DNA from: Alistipes sp.
GTDB lineage: Bacteria > Bacteroidota > Bacteroidia > Bacteroidales > Rikenellaceae
Length of the DNA stretch: 64,000 nucleotides
Assembly (NCBI GenBank): GCA_017410165.1
Contig: JAFQRH010000004.1
Location: 62,001 to 126,000, forward strand
Direction of reading: 5' to 3'
Shown: positions 1 through 8,799 of the stretch, piece by piece
Layout: each line of letters begins with the position of its first letter
Position numbering within the stretch: position 1 is the stretch's first letter
Notes under the pieces: model-generated
What the model saw: the letters and a program-made list of their open reading frames with translations, nothing else
Databases searched by the model: none
What the model was told of the DNA's origin: nothing
Made by a program: the position numbers and the translations under genes

Positions 1-941
1 AAAACCTGTTCGATACGATTAACGATCCGGACAAGTGGGACGACGAGTTTCTCCCATCCGGCGACAAGAAATGGAATTCGGTGAAATACCAGAAAAAGCA
101 GAGCAATATGGAGAGAGTACTCTTCGATATGGCGCTGTTGCAGAAGAATTTTCCGGCCGTTATCGGCGTGTCGGAGATTGAGAATCGTCTGGTACTCGAA
201 GATTTGATTGCACAACCAAAGCTCGCTCACGGCAACTATCGTATCGTGCATTACGATTCGCCTGACCGTCGAGGCGTCGATTGTGCATTCTTCTATCGTC
301 CCGACGTATTCAAATTGGAGGGCAGCAAGGCACACAAGTTCGAGATGCCGGGTATGCCGAACTTCTACACTCGTGACTTGGTAACGATGTGGGGTACGAT
401 TGATGGCGAGCCATTCTTCTTCCTCGTTTCGCACTGGCCATCGCGTCTGGGCGGTAAAGAGGCATCCGACCCGAAACGTGAGGCAGCAGCTGCACAATGC
501 CGTCGCATTGCCGACTCGGTACGTATGGCAAACCCTGCGACCAAAGTGGTTATTATGGGCGACTTGAACGACGACGCAACCGACAAGAGCATCACGGAGG
601 TTTTGGGCGCAAAGGGCAACATCAAGAAACTCGTGGATGGCGACCTCTACAACCCGTATATCGACCTTTTGAAGGCAGGATACGGCACGCTCGGTTATCG
701 TGATTCGTGGAATCTGTTCGACAATATCATCGTATCGGAGAACCTCGCAACGGGTTCGACCGGCAACTTGAAATTACAGCGAGCAAAGGGCTCGAAATTC
801 TACGGAAACATCTTCTCGACACCATATATGATACAGCGCGAGGGTCAATACAAAAACTACCCTCTCCGTACGTTTGTCGGCAGTAATTTCCAGAATGGTT
901 TTTCGGACCACTTCCCTGTATATATCTACATAGGTAAATAA
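1..941 (+). CDS. endonuclease/exonuclease/phosphatase family protein (5' partial)
   Basis: The frame is open from base 3, so the start lies before the window; a GTG at 81 is internal. The first visible residues, NLFDTINDPD, match the N-terminal part of the EEP fold. Catalytic signatures follow: the conserved Glu segment (VSEIENR), HWPSRLGG, the Asp-Asn motif GDLND and the terminal SDHFPVY His motif. The family cleaves phosphodiesters in nucleic acids or phospholipids with a divalent metal. It is followed after 17 bases by a TonB-dependent receptor and then a DUF5689 lipoprotein, which suggests a secreted or periplasmic enzyme in an uptake operon. Substrate (nucleic acid or lipid) is not settled by the sequence. 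Confidence 0.9.
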   Translation, partial: NLFDTINDPDKWDDEFLPSGDKKWNSVKYQKKQSNMERVLFDMALLQKNFPAVIGVSEIENRLVLEDLIAQPKLAHGNYRIVHYDSPDRRGVDCAFFYRPDVFKLEGSKAHKFEMPGMPNFYTRDLVTMWGTIDGEPFFFLVSHWPSRLGGKEASDPKREAAAAQCRRIADSVRMANPATKVVIMGDLNDDATDKSITEVLGAKGNIKKLVDGDLYNPYIDLLKAGYGTLGYRDSWNLFDNIIVSENLATGSTGNLKLQRAKGSKFYGNIFSTPYMIQREGQYKNYPLRTFVGSNFQNGFSDHFPVYIYIGK

Positions 942-958
942 TATTTTATCAAACGTAT

Positions 959-3826
959 ATGAAAAAATTTCTACTCTTTACAGTACTAACCCTTCTCTGC
1001 TTCGCATCTTATGCACAAGATGGAGGTATTAAGGGTCAGGTAATGTCCCGTAACGGTCGAACGGCTGTCGGGCAGGTCAAGGTGACCATCGAGTCCACCG
1101 GCCAGAGTGTCGTAACTGACGACAACGGTTACTTCGCATTCAACCAGTTGCCGCAGGGTGACTATAAGTTGAACTTCTCGGCTCCGGACTTCGAGCAACT
1201 CGATGTTATGGTACGCGTTGAGCGCAATATGCGCGATCTTCACTCGGTTATCATCGTTCCGACGATGCAAAACGAAGTGATGGACGACTCGGTATTTGCC
1301 GAATTCGACAACGACTCGTCGGCATCCGACACGCAGGCCCTCCCTTCGTCGCTCTCCGCATCGAAGGATATCTACAACAACATCGCTTCGTATCGTTTCA
1401 GCGAGATGCGTTTCAATGTGCGTGGTTACGATTCGATGTATCAGGATGTATATCTGAATGGTATTCGTTTCAACGATGCGATGACCGGTTATGGTCCTTG
1501 GTCGTTGTGGAGCGGTCTGAACGACGCAACCCGCAATCAGGAGAACACGGCAGGTCTTACCCCTACCGACTTCGGTGTTGGCGGCATTGGTGGCGTTACC
1601 AACATCAACGCCCGAGCATCGCAGATGCGTAAGGGCTTCCGCGTAAGCGTATCGAACGGCAACCAGATGTACCGTTTCCGTGCTATCGTATCGTACGCAT
1701 CAGGTGCGCTCGATAATGGTTGGTCGTACGGTTTTTCGATTTCGACTCGTCAGGGTGGTAACGGATATGTTGATGGCATTTACTACAACTCGTACGGTTA
1801 CTTTGCTTCGGTCGAGAAACTCTTTGGCACCAAGCACCGCTTGGCTCTCACCATTCTCGGCACACCGCAGCAGCGTGGTGCACAGCAGGCATCTACACAA
1901 GAGGCATACGACTTGTTCGGTAGCAACTACTACAACCCGAACGTAGGTATTCAAGACGGCAAATTGCGCAATACGCGTGTTCGTCGCACTCACGAGCCAA
2001 TCGTAATGCTCAACTATCTCTACGACATTAGCGAGAAGACTCGTTTGAATGTAGCAACATCGGTACGCTTCGGTTTCAACGGCTACTCGGCCCTCACTTG
2101 GAAGGATGGCGCCGACCCACGTCCTGATTACTACCGCTATCTTCCGTCGAACTACCTGAGTCAGATTACACCGGAGATTCCGGGTATCTTCCAGGCAACC
2201 AGCGAGGACCAGATTAACAACTATATCGGTGCGGCACTCAACGCAATGCAGATTTGGAACGGTCGCATTGACTTCGACAGAATGTACAACGCCAACCGTC
2301 ATCGCGACCCTTCGACAGCAGATTACGCACAGGGCTATCGCTCGAACTATATGATCGAGGAGCGTCATACCGACCAAATCGACTACAACTTTGTTGCAAA
2401 CATCTCGCACGAATTCAACCGCAACCACCGCATTTTGGGTGGCGTCAAGGCGCGTGTGAACCGCACGGAGTATTATAGCACGGTCAAAGATTTGTTGGGT
2501 GGCGACTACTGGCTCGACATCGACAAATTCGCCGAGCGCGACAAAGGTAGTGATGTTATCGCCTACCAGAACGATGTTGATTACTACAATCAGTATGGTC
2601 ACGCCCGCGTAGCAAAGGAGGGTGACAAATACTCGTACGACTACTACGCACATCTGCGTCAGGTACAGTTGTGGGCACAATACAACTACACCATCGGCGG
2701 CTTCAATATGAACATCGGTGGCGAGGCAGGTTACTCTTCGATGTGGCGTCAGGGTCTGTGGCGCAAGGGTCTGTTCCCGAACGGCAACGACTCGTACGGC
2801 GACTCTAAACACCTGAACTTCTTTACCTATAAAGCGAAGGCGGCATTCTCGTATCGCTTCTCGGGCGCACACTCCTTGTCGCTCAACGCACTCGCTATGC
2901 AGGACGCTCCGAAGTTCCAGGCAGCATTCGTTTCGCCTCGTACCCGTAACCAGAGCAACCCGGGTCTGAAACCTGAAAAGATTTACAGTGCAGAGCTCAC
3001 CTATAACCTCAATCTCCCGTACATCAAGGCACGTGTTTCGGCATACTTTACCAAGATGAACGACGTGTCGAAGGTTATCTCGTTCTACGATGATACGCAG
3101 TCGTCGTTTACCAACTTCGCAATGTCGGGAATCGACAAGCGTTACTACGGTGTCGAGGTTGGCTTGAACGTACCTATCTGGAACGGCATCGCTTTCCAGG
3201 CGGCTCTCAACTGGGGCGACTATCGCTATACGTCGAATCCGAACTTTGTTCAGATTATCGACAACAGCGCAGAGGTTGAACTCATTGATAAGGTGAATTG
3301 GAAGAACTTCTACGTAGAGAGCACTCCACAGGTAGCGCTTAACGTAGGTCTCGACTATCGTTCGTCGAACAACTGGTTTGCGTCGATTAACTTCAACTTC
3401 TACGACAAACTCTACCTCTCGATGAACCCTGCATACCGTACAAACAACGCCGTTAAGTCGTACGTCGAAGTACTCTCGAACGAGGCCGCTTCGGACGAGG
3501 CAAAGGCGTGGGCTTTGGGTAACATCGACGCCGTACGTAAGCAGGAGTATCTGGGCCACGCCTATACGCTCAGCGCAAGCGTCGGTAAGAACTGGTACAT
3601 CCACCGCAAGTATATGCTCGGTTTCAGCGCAGAGGTTAAGAACATTCTGAACAACCGCAACATCAAGACCGGTGGTTACGAACAGATGCGTATGCGTCGT
3701 ACACGTGGTTGGAACGGTAACGAGTCGGGCTCGAATCCGGCAGAACCATTCTACTCGCGTTTCGACTCGAAATACTTCTATATGTTGGGAACAACATACT
3801 TCCTCAATGTTTACTTCCGTTTCTAA
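959..3826 (+). CDS. TonB-dependent receptor with carboxypeptidase regulatory-like domain
   Basis: 955 residues. A signal peptide (about 1-19, ending SYAQ) is followed by a carboxypeptidase-regulatory-like beta-sandwich (about 22-105), a plug region (about 120-230, with YLNGIRFND and GVGGIGGVTNINAR) and a long 22-strand-type barrel ending in YFRF, with the aromatic C-terminus expected for BAM-dependent insertion. Such receptors import large substrates across the outer membrane using TonB energy. It sits between an EEP nuclease-like protein and a DUF5689 lipoprotein, with short gaps on both sides, so the three are probably co-transcribed. No SusD partner is present, so this is not a classical Sus pair. 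The ligand is unknown. A divergent homologue starts at 62652. Confidence 0.93.
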   Translation: MKKFLLFTVLTLLCFASYAQDGGIKGQVMSRNGRTAVGQVKVTIESTGQSVVTDDNGYFAFNQLPQGDYKLNFSAPDFEQLDVMVRVERNMRDLHSVIIVPTMQNEVMDDSVFAEFDNDSSASDTQALPSSLSASKDIYNNIASYRFSEMRFNVRGYDSMYQDVYLNGIRFNDAMTGYGPWSLWSGLNDATRNQENTAGLTPTDFGVGGIGGVTNINARASQMRKGFRVSVSNGNQMYRFRAIVSYASGALDNGWSYGFSISTRQGGNGYVDGIYYNSYGYFASVEKLFGTKHRLALTILGTPQQRGAQQASTQEAYDLFGSNYYNPNVGIQDGKLRNTRVRRTHEPIVMLNYLYDISEKTRLNVATSVRFGFNGYSALTWKDGADPRPDYYRYLPSNYLSQITPEIPGIFQATSEDQINNYIGAALNAMQIWNGRIDFDRMYNANRHRDPSTADYAQGYRSNYMIEERHTDQIDYNFVANISHEFNRNHRILGGVKARVNRTEYYSTVKDLLGGDYWLDIDKFAERDKGSDVIAYQNDVDYYNQYGHARVAKEGDKYSYDYYAHLRQVQLWAQYNYTIGGFNMNIGGEAGYSSMWRQGLWRKGLFPNGNDSYGDSKHLNFFTYKAKAAFSYRFSGAHSLSLNALAMQDAPKFQAAFVSPRTRNQSNPGLKPEKIYSAELTYNLNLPYIKARVSAYFTKMNDVSKVISFYDDTQSSFTNFAMSGIDKRYYGVEVGLNVPIWNGIAFQAALNWGDYRYTSNPNFVQIIDNSAEVELIDKVNWKNFYVESTPQVALNVGLDYRSSNNWFASINFNFYDKLYLSMNPAYRTNNAVKSYVEVLSNEAASDEAKAWALGNIDAVRKQEYLGHAYTLSASVGKNWYIHRKYMLGFSAEVKNILNNRNIKTGGYEQMRMRRTRGWNGNESGSNPAEPFYSRFDSKYFYMLGTTYFLNVYFRF

Positions 3827-3838
3827 AAGAGAGATACT

Positions 3839-5125
3839 ATGAAAGTTTTGAAAATATTTATCGTAGCACTCACCGGACTGATTTTGACCGGTTGCTATAA
3901 CGATTTCGATACACCTGCCTGGCCGGAGGTTATGACCGACGAGGCGATGCAGGCGGAGGGAATGCAGCACCTGACAATCAAAGAGTTGAAGGATATGTTC
4001 TTCCCACTCAACAACTCCGGCTCGACCAACTCGCAGGCAGAGACCAAGTACAAGCGTTTCGTGTTGAGCGAGGACGAGTGTACCGACTACGAACTTGCGA
4101 ACGACCGTTACATCGTAGGCGACTATTATATTAAAGGTAAGGTCATCAGCAGCGACGAGCAGGGCAACGTCTATAAGTCGTTGCACATCTTCGATGGCAC
4201 GGCTGCTATCGAGTTAAAACTCACAAACGGTCTGTTTAGCGACTACCCTTGCAACCTCGACACGAAAGAGAGTTGCTGGGTGTATGTTCGACTCACGGGT
4301 CTTTATATGGGTAGTTTCCGTATGATGCTCTCCATTGGCGATGTTCCGACCGAGAGCTTGAATGCGTACGGTATCTACAAGTACTACGCAAACTCGAACA
4401 TCGTATCGCCGAACAAGGTTGCGCAGCACGTCTTCAAGGGCGAGAACTGCTTCCTCTCGGAGGGTAAGAGCGTGACCGACGACATCTACGTAGTCGAGAA
4501 CTCGACCGAAGCCAAGAAGATCTATAACGCCGACTTCCTCGGCCGTCTGATTCGTTTCAAGAATCTGGTCGTAACCTATCGTGGCGTGAAGAACGAGAAG
4601 GGCGTAGAGCCATATCCGGCTCTTACGAGCGGCAGCAACACCAACATCTACCCAAGTTGGTTGTGCACGAGCGGTATCGTTGTAGATGGCTCGGTGCAGT
4701 ATGTCGTAAGCAAGCCGTGGTATCAGTTGGCATATAGCTTGAACAACATTTCGCTCTACGGTAGCGTTGCGCTCTGCTACGAGGACAAACTTCCGATGAC
4801 GCACGCTTCGACTCCGGGTTTCTACACGGCTCGTACAAGCGGCTACTCGCGCTACGCAGGCAAGGTGGTTCCGGAGGATGGTGCAAAGGGCAGCGTGTTG
4901 GCAATCTACGCCATCTACTCGCATAGTTACAACTTTGGTGAGGAGAACCGCGACCAGTCGGGTGCATTCCAGCTCACGACCTGCCGTATGCAGGACTTCT
5001 TGCCGGAGTACTACTCGTCGCTCACACCTGAGCAGTTGGCTGCTCGTGAGGCGTGGGTTGAGGCAAATACTCCGCAGGAGTCTATCGACCTCCCTCAAAC
5101 TTTGAAGGACGACGATATGGATTAA
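3839..5125 (+). CDS. DUF5689 domain lipoprotein
   Basis: 428 residues. The signal peptide ends in a lipobox with Cys19 (ILTGCYN). After a short linker, a DUF5689-like region with OB-fold character (YYIKGKVISSDEQGNVYKS, about 85-110) is recognisable, and a second half of unknown fold follows. DUF5689 proteins in Bacteroidetes are frequently encoded beside TonB receptors and EEP-family nucleases, as here. Inference: a surface-exposed partner of the upstream receptor, possibly a ligand-binding component. It is the last gene of the operon, followed at once by a strong terminator. Confidence 0.85.
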   Translation: MKVLKIFIVALTGLILTGCYNDFDTPAWPEVMTDEAMQAEGMQHLTIKELKDMFFPLNNSGSTNSQAETKYKRFVLSEDECTDYELANDRYIVGDYYIKGKVISSDEQGNVYKSLHIFDGTAAIELKLTNGLFSDYPCNLDTKESCWVYVRLTGLYMGSFRMMLSIGDVPTESLNAYGIYKYYANSNIVSPNKVAQHVFKGENCFLSEGKSVTDDIYVVENSTEAKKIYNADFLGRLIRFKNLVVTYRGVKNEKGVEPYPALTSGSNTNIYPSWLCTSGIVVDGSVQYVVSKPWYQLAYSLNNISLYGSVALCYEDKLPMTHASTPGFYTARTSGYSRYAGKVVPEDGAKGSVLAIYAIYSHSYNFGEENRDQSGAFQLTTCRMQDFLPEYYSSLTPEQLAAREAWVEANTPQESIDLPQTLKDDDMD

Positions 5126-5143
5126 TCCTATAAGTGTGACTGT

Positions 5144-5182
5144 AAAAAAAGTCTGCCAACAATTTTTGGCAGACTTTTTTGT
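5144..5182 (+). terminator. Rho-independent terminator after the receptor operon
   Basis: The arms GTCTGCCA (5151-5158) and TGGCAGAC (5167-5174) form a perfect 8-bp stem, followed by a T run at 5175-5180. A run of seven A precedes the stem, so it could also work on the minus strand. Confidence 0.9.
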
Positions 5183-5243
5183 TTGAACAGCTTGGCAAAT
5201 GCGATGGGCTGTACTTGGGTACTGCCCATTGACGACAATTGCG

Positions 5244-5265
5244 TTAGCGGCCGTAGTTGCGCCAT
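5244..5265 (+). repeat. direct repeat, copy 1
   Basis: A 22-base unit containing GTAGTTGCGCCAT recurs at 5466-5487 with a single mismatch (C5252 versus A5474). The word GACGACAA also occurs in front of both copies (5231-5238 and 5431-5438). The function is unknown. Confidence 0.7.
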
Positions 5266-5375
5266 CATCTCGAAGTGAAGTTTTGTCATTAGAATGGTGA
5301 AAATACAACGCTCGGCGGAATCGTAACGCCATACCCAACTCAAAAAATTGCATTTTGAGGAGGTATTTACAACAC

Positions 5376-5434
5376 CGTCAAGAATTTTATGGCAGGAGCA
5401 TACTCTGCGTATGTGACTGTCATAAAATTTGACG
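5376..5434. repeat. imperfect palindrome / hairpin
   Basis: AATTTTATGGCA (5383-5394) pairs with TGTCATAAAATT (5418-5429) with one mismatch. It is extended outward by CGTCA/TGACG (5376-5380, 5430-5434, small bulge) and inward by CATAC/GTATG (5399-5403, 5409-5413). No T run follows, so a simple terminator is unlikely. Confidence 0.65.
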
Positions 5435-5465
5435 ACAAGGAAGAAAATATCCCTCAAAATCAATT

Positions 5466-5487
5466 TTAGCGGCAGTAGTTGCGCCAT
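5466..5487 (+). repeat. direct repeat, copy 2
   Basis: Second copy of the 22-base repeat at 5244-5265, with one mismatch. It lies just downstream of the 3' end of the minus-strand SRP RNA gene. Confidence 0.7.
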
Positions 5488-5496
5488 TATAATGGC

Positions 5497-5603
5497 AAAA
5501 AAAAGAGGGTAAGCTACTTATATCGCACCGCTACAACCGCATACCCTTGCTCAATTCCTTGCCTGGGGGAGTTCTGCAGGAGCTGGTCGTATAAGACTTA
5601 CCC
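5497..5603 (-). ncRNA. ffs: small bacterial signal recognition particle RNA (4.5S-type)
   Basis: Read on the minus strand, the RNA begins GGGTAAG (5603-5597) and ends CTTACCC (5513-5507), which close a long hairpin. A CT and eight T then follow (5504-5497) as terminator. The apex carries the universal SRP domain IV: CAGG (5565-5562), a 3-bp helix CAA/TTG around the GGAA tetraloop (5558-5555), then AGCA (5551-5548). This is the Ffh-binding symmetric-loop signature. Further pairing (CTTATACG with CGATATAAG) supports one rod of about 100 nt, the usual size for the small SRP RNA. A full promoter lies at the right distance upstream. Role: targeting of nascent membrane proteins with Ffh and FtsY. 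Confidence 0.9.
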
Positions 5604-5608
5604 GACTG

Positions 5609-5640
5609 CAAAAGTAGAACATTTTTTGTATCTTTGCAAA
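5609..5640 (-). promoter_or_regulatory. promoter of ffs
   Basis: On the minus strand, TTTG (5640-5637), a 20-base spacer and TACTTTTG (5616-5609) give an exact Bacteroidetes sigma consensus. Transcription would start near 5603, the first G of the RNA. Confidence 0.85.
5629..5636 (+). promoter_or_regulatory. -7 box of the mltG promoter
   Basis: TATCTTTG matches TAnnTTTG eleven bases before the mltG start. Its upstream half overlaps the divergent ffs promoter, so the two polymerases should compete. Confidence 0.7.
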
Positions 5641-5646
5641 AATTAT

Positions 5647-6687
5647 ATGACAATGAAGAAAAAAAATATTCGCAAATGGGGTTTTCGCTTGACGGTCGGA
5701 GCCGTGTTACTCACTGTGGCAGCGATGGTTGCACGCAATGTATTCTACGGCGCGGCGATTGACGAGGAGCAGTCGATTTTTATCACGAGCGACACCTCCT
5801 ACCCTGCTCTCTGCAATCAAATAGAGGATGCAATGGGAAAATCCGGGGTGAAATGCGCTGCATTTAGGGTCTATGCCGAGCGACTCAATCTCGACGAGCG
5901 ATTCAGAGTCGGTCACTACCGTTTGCCAAAGGGGGCGAGTGTTGTCCGCATAGTCCGTATGCTTGCACTCGGCGAGCAGTCGCCCGTACGATTGGTTGTG
6001 GGCGAAGCACGCACACTGCCACAACTTGCAGGCAAAATTGCACGACAAATCGAGGCGGACTCCTGCGCGTTGCTGCGGACGATGTACGACCGCGAGGTGC
6101 GTCGTTCGCTCGGCTACGTACGCGATTCGCTGATAGCGATGTTTGTTCCAAACACCTACGAGGTCTATTGGAGCATCTCGCCAAAACAACTGCTCGACCG
6201 TATGAAACGCGAATATGATGCGTTTTGGAATGCAAACCGCACAGAGAAACTCGCCCACACGGGTTTATCGCGCTACGAAGCGATAACGCTCGCCTCGATA
6301 GTCTATGAGGAGACCAAGAATCGCGAAGAGATGCCGCGCATAGCAGGTGTGTATATCAACCGCCTGCGAAAAGGGATGCCGTTACAGGCGTGTCCGACGG
6401 TCAAATATGCGATGCAGCGATTTGACCTGAAACGCGTATTGCACACACACTTGAAGTATCGTTCGCCGTACAATACGTATATCAATCGCGGGCTGCCTCC
6501 GGCTCCAATCTGTGTGCCGAGCATCGCTGCAATAGATGCAGTTTTGAACTACGAGCGCAGCGAATATCTCTACTTCTGTGCACGTCCCGAATTTGACGGA
6601 CGCCACAATTTTGCACGCACGCTCCGCGAACATAACGCCAATTCGCGCAAATATTCGGAGCAGTTGCGACGAAAAAATATCAAATAA
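5647..6687 (+). CDS. mltG: endolytic murein transglycosylase
   Basis: 346 residues from ATG 5647; the longer frame upstream runs through the promoter and is not used. An N-terminal cytoplasmic KKK stretch and one membrane helix (about 12-32) are followed by the YceG/MltG periplasmic domain, with the catalytic Glu in the LASIVYEET motif and the family sequence RIAGVYINRL. The enzyme cuts nascent glycan strands inside the chain and sets the length of new peptidoglycan. It stands alone behind its own promoter, and the next gene has a separate promoter. Confidence 0.93.
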   Translation: MTMKKKNIRKWGFRLTVGAVLLTVAAMVARNVFYGAAIDEEQSIFITSDTSYPALCNQIEDAMGKSGVKCAAFRVYAERLNLDERFRVGHYRLPKGASVVRIVRMLALGEQSPVRLVVGEARTLPQLAGKIARQIEADSCALLRTMYDREVRRSLGYVRDSLIAMFVPNTYEVYWSISPKQLLDRMKREYDAFWNANRTEKLAHTGLSRYEAITLASIVYEETKNREEMPRIAGVYINRLRKGMPLQACPTVKYAMQRFDLKRVLHTHLKYRSPYNTYINRGLPPAPICVPSIAAIDAVLNYERSEYLYFCARPEFDGRHNFARTLREHNANSRKYSEQLRRKNIK

Positions 6688-6701
6688 TCTGTATAAATTT
6701 G

Positions 6702-6709
6702 TATATTTG
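6702..6709 (+). promoter_or_regulatory. -7 box before the DUF4199 gene
   Basis: TATATTTG matches TAnnTTTG 31 bases before the start at 6741; no clear -33 element. Confidence 0.6.
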
Positions 6710-6740
6710 CACTCAGTAAAACGTCTAAACATTTACAAAG

Positions 6741-7337
6741 ATGAACAAATCAGTGTTTTGGAGCGACATTTTGTCGAAAGGAGCAATTCTCGGCGGTGTA
6801 ATGCTTGCATCGCACATCTTCGAGCAGGTAGCCACCATATATGGCAAATCGATGACGTGGTTGTCGATTATGGGTTTTGAGAGCATCATTGCCGCAGTGA
6901 TATTCGTATGGTTGCTCTACCGTTTCACCAAGCAGTACGCACAGGAGGTTATGGCTTCGCAGGGCGAAGTTAAGATATTTACTTACGGCAACGGACTCTC
7001 GTATGCCGTACTTGTATCCATTTTGGCAGGTATTATTGTCGGCGTCGGAGCGTACGTGTTGCACAATCTTATCATCGGTCACGAGGCATACGTCAAAGGT
7101 ATGGTCGAGGCGTTGAAAGATGCGCTTGCATCGGCACAGTTGCCATCGACAATGATGAGCTCCTACAAACAGATGTTTGCACAGATTGCCGCACAGCCGG
7201 CACCAACGATTTTCAGCACGCTCTTATCAAGCGTATGGAGTTATCTGTGCTGGGGTCTGATTTCGGCATTGTTCATTGCAGCCAAAACCAAGCACGAGCC
7301 AAAATTGTTCAACAATTCCGACAATGCAGCCGAATAA
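6741..7337 (+). CDS. DUF4199 domain membrane protein
   Basis: 198 residues with four hydrophobic segments (about 13-30, 46-60, 87-110 and 160-180). Its length and pattern match DUF4199, a Bacteroidetes-specific inner-membrane family of unknown function. It overlaps the start of the following glycosyltransferase by 14 bases. That pairing is common in the phylum and suggests a joint role in envelope glycolipid synthesis. Confidence 0.85.
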   Translation: MNKSVFWSDILSKGAILGGVMLASHIFEQVATIYGKSMTWLSIMGFESIIAAVIFVWLLYRFTKQYAQEVMASQGEVKIFTYGNGLSYAVLVSILAGIIVGVGAYVLHNLIIGHEAYVKGMVEALKDALASAQLPSTMMSSYKQMFAQIAAQPAPTIFSTLLSSVWSYLCWGLISALFIAAKTKHEPKLFNNSDNAAE

Positions 7338-8289
7338 GATAGACATATCGGTAGTCATTCCGTTATACAACGAGTACGAATCGTTGCCGGAGCTCGCCTC
7401 GTGGATCGACCGCGTATGTGCAGACAACGCGCTCTCGTACGAGATGATTATGGTGGATGACGGCTCGACAGACGAGTCGTGGAGCGTTATCGAGCAACTC
7501 AAAACCATATACGGCGAGAAGTTGCACGCAATCCGCTTTATGCGCAATTACGGCAAGTCGGCAGCCCTTTACTGCGGCTTTGAGGCGGCAGAGGGCGAAG
7601 TGGTATTTACGATGGATGCCGATTTGCAGGACTCGCCTGACGAGATTCCGCAGATGCGTCGAATGATTATCGATGAAGGTTACGATTTGGTCTCCGGTTG
7701 GAAGCGCAAACGATACGATCCGGCATCGAAGCGTCTGCCGAGCAAGTTTTTCAACTGGACGGCTCGCGTCGTATCGGGCATTAAGTTGCACGATTTCAAC
7801 TGCGGCTTGAAGTGTTACCGCAACAAGGTGGTAAAGGCGATCGAGGTGTACGGCGAGATGCATCGCTACATCCCGATTTTGGCCAAGAACGCAGGTTTTG
7901 CACGCATCGGGGAGATGGAGGTCCACCACCGTGCCCGAAAATACGGAGTATCGAAATTCGGAATCGAGCGAATGATAAAGGGTTACCTCGACCTGATTAC
8001 CGTAACCTTTATGTCGCGATTTGGTCGCTCACCGATGTACTTCTTCGGTTCGCTCGGAACCATTATGTTCCTCATCGGCGGAGGTACGACTTGTTGGGTT
8101 ATCGGCAGCAAAATATACAAACAGTTGAACAATATGCCACTGCGTGGCGTGACCGAGCAACCGCTCTTCTATCTCGCCATACTCGCCATAATTCTCGGCG
8201 TACAGTTGTTCCTCGCGGGTTTTCTCGGCGAGTTGATTAATCGTTCATCAAGTGAAAGAAACAAATATTTAATCGAAACAAAATTATGA
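7324..8289 (+). CDS. family 2 glycosyltransferase, dolichyl-phosphate-mannose-synthase-like
   Basis: 321 residues from ATG 7324, inside the end of the DUF4199 gene; the in-frame ATG at 7276 would extend it deep into that gene. The GT-A domain begins ISVVIPLYNE and carries the DDGSTD and DADLQD metal/nucleotide motifs. Two C-terminal membrane helices (about 235-260 and 280-300) match the DPMS/GtrB-type subgroup, which transfers a sugar to undecaprenyl phosphate at the inner membrane. The sugar is unknown. It is translationally coupled to both neighbours, overlapping DUF4293 by 4 bases. Confidence 0.9.
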   Translation: MQPNKIDISVVIPLYNEYESLPELASWIDRVCADNALSYEMIMVDDGSTDESWSVIEQLKTIYGEKLHAIRFMRNYGKSAALYCGFEAAEGEVVFTMDADLQDSPDEIPQMRRMIIDEGYDLVSGWKRKRYDPASKRLPSKFFNWTARVVSGIKLHDFNCGLKCYRNKVVKAIEVYGEMHRYIPILAKNAGFARIGEMEVHHRARKYGVSKFGIERMIKGYLDLITVTFMSRFGRSPMYFFGSLGTIMFLIGGGTTCWVIGSKIYKQLNNMPLRGVTEQPLFYLAILAIILGVQLFLAGFLGELINRSSSERNKYLIETKL

Positions 8290-8753
8290 TACAACGCATT
8301 CAATCTCTATACTTGCTAATCATCACAGCACTGATGGCGGTAACACTCTTCTGCCCGATTGCAAAATTCAACATCGAGGGCGAAGAGGTCATCCTGTCGG
8401 CTTTTGGTGTCAGCGATACGGTAGGTACTCTGTCGAGTATGCCGGTATGGATGGGCATTCTGCTCGCCGGTTCTACCCTGCTTCCGTTTGTGACCATCTT
8501 CCTGTTCAAGCGTCGTATGTTGCAAATCAGATTGTGCGGTGTGGAGATTGCTCTGCTCGTCGGCGACCTTGCACTGATGGCGTTCTACATCTATCAACTC
8601 TATGCCAACTTCTTGGGCAAAGTCGAGTGGGGAGATATGATTATCGGACTGCCGGTTATAATGCCGATTGTCTCGGTTGTTCTGGTTGTGCTCGCAATGC
8701 GTGCAACACTTCGCGACGAGTTGCTCGTTCGCTCGCTCGACCGAATCAGATAG
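8286..8753 (+). CDS. DUF4293 domain membrane protein
   Basis: 155 residues beginning MIQRIQSLYLL, the signature start of DUF4293, with four predicted membrane helices. The function is unknown. It overlaps the upstream glycosyltransferase by 4 bases (ATGA), so it is co-translated. It is the last gene of the DUF4199 operon. Confidence 0.88.
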   Translation: MIQRIQSLYLLIITALMAVTLFCPIAKFNIEGEEVILSAFGVSDTVGTLSSMPVWMGILLAGSTLLPFVTIFLFKRRMLQIRLCGVEIALLVGDLALMAFYIYQLYANFLGKVEWGDMIIGLPVIMPIVSVVLVVLAMRATLRDELLVRSLDRIR

Positions 8754-8799
8754 TTCTACGACACTCCTTTGTGTCTGTAAATATTAGAACAAACACCAT

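Larger units (their letters stand above)
5183..5496. other. non-coding gap with a direct repeat and a long hairpin
   Basis: No convincing gene. The stretch holds two copies of a 22-base repeat (5244-5265 and 5466-5487) and an imperfect palindrome (5376-5434). A minus-strand reading frame of 119 codons crosses the gap, but it runs into the terminator and looks like neither a known protein nor normal codon use. Confidence 0.5.

Noticed and set aside
1700..4186. Long minus-strand ORF of 828 codons over the TonB receptor
   Set aside because: Shadow of the real gene on the opposite strand; no signal peptide or family features; codon pattern comes from the sense gene.
5128..5487. Minus-strand ORF of 119 codons with two MAQL-like starts
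   Set aside because: The repeated words come from the 22-base DNA repeat; the frame crosses a terminator, and no protein family fits.
5479..5646. Upstream extension of the mltG frame
   Set aside because: Runs across the SRP RNA gene and promoter; the membrane helix begins only after ATG 5647.
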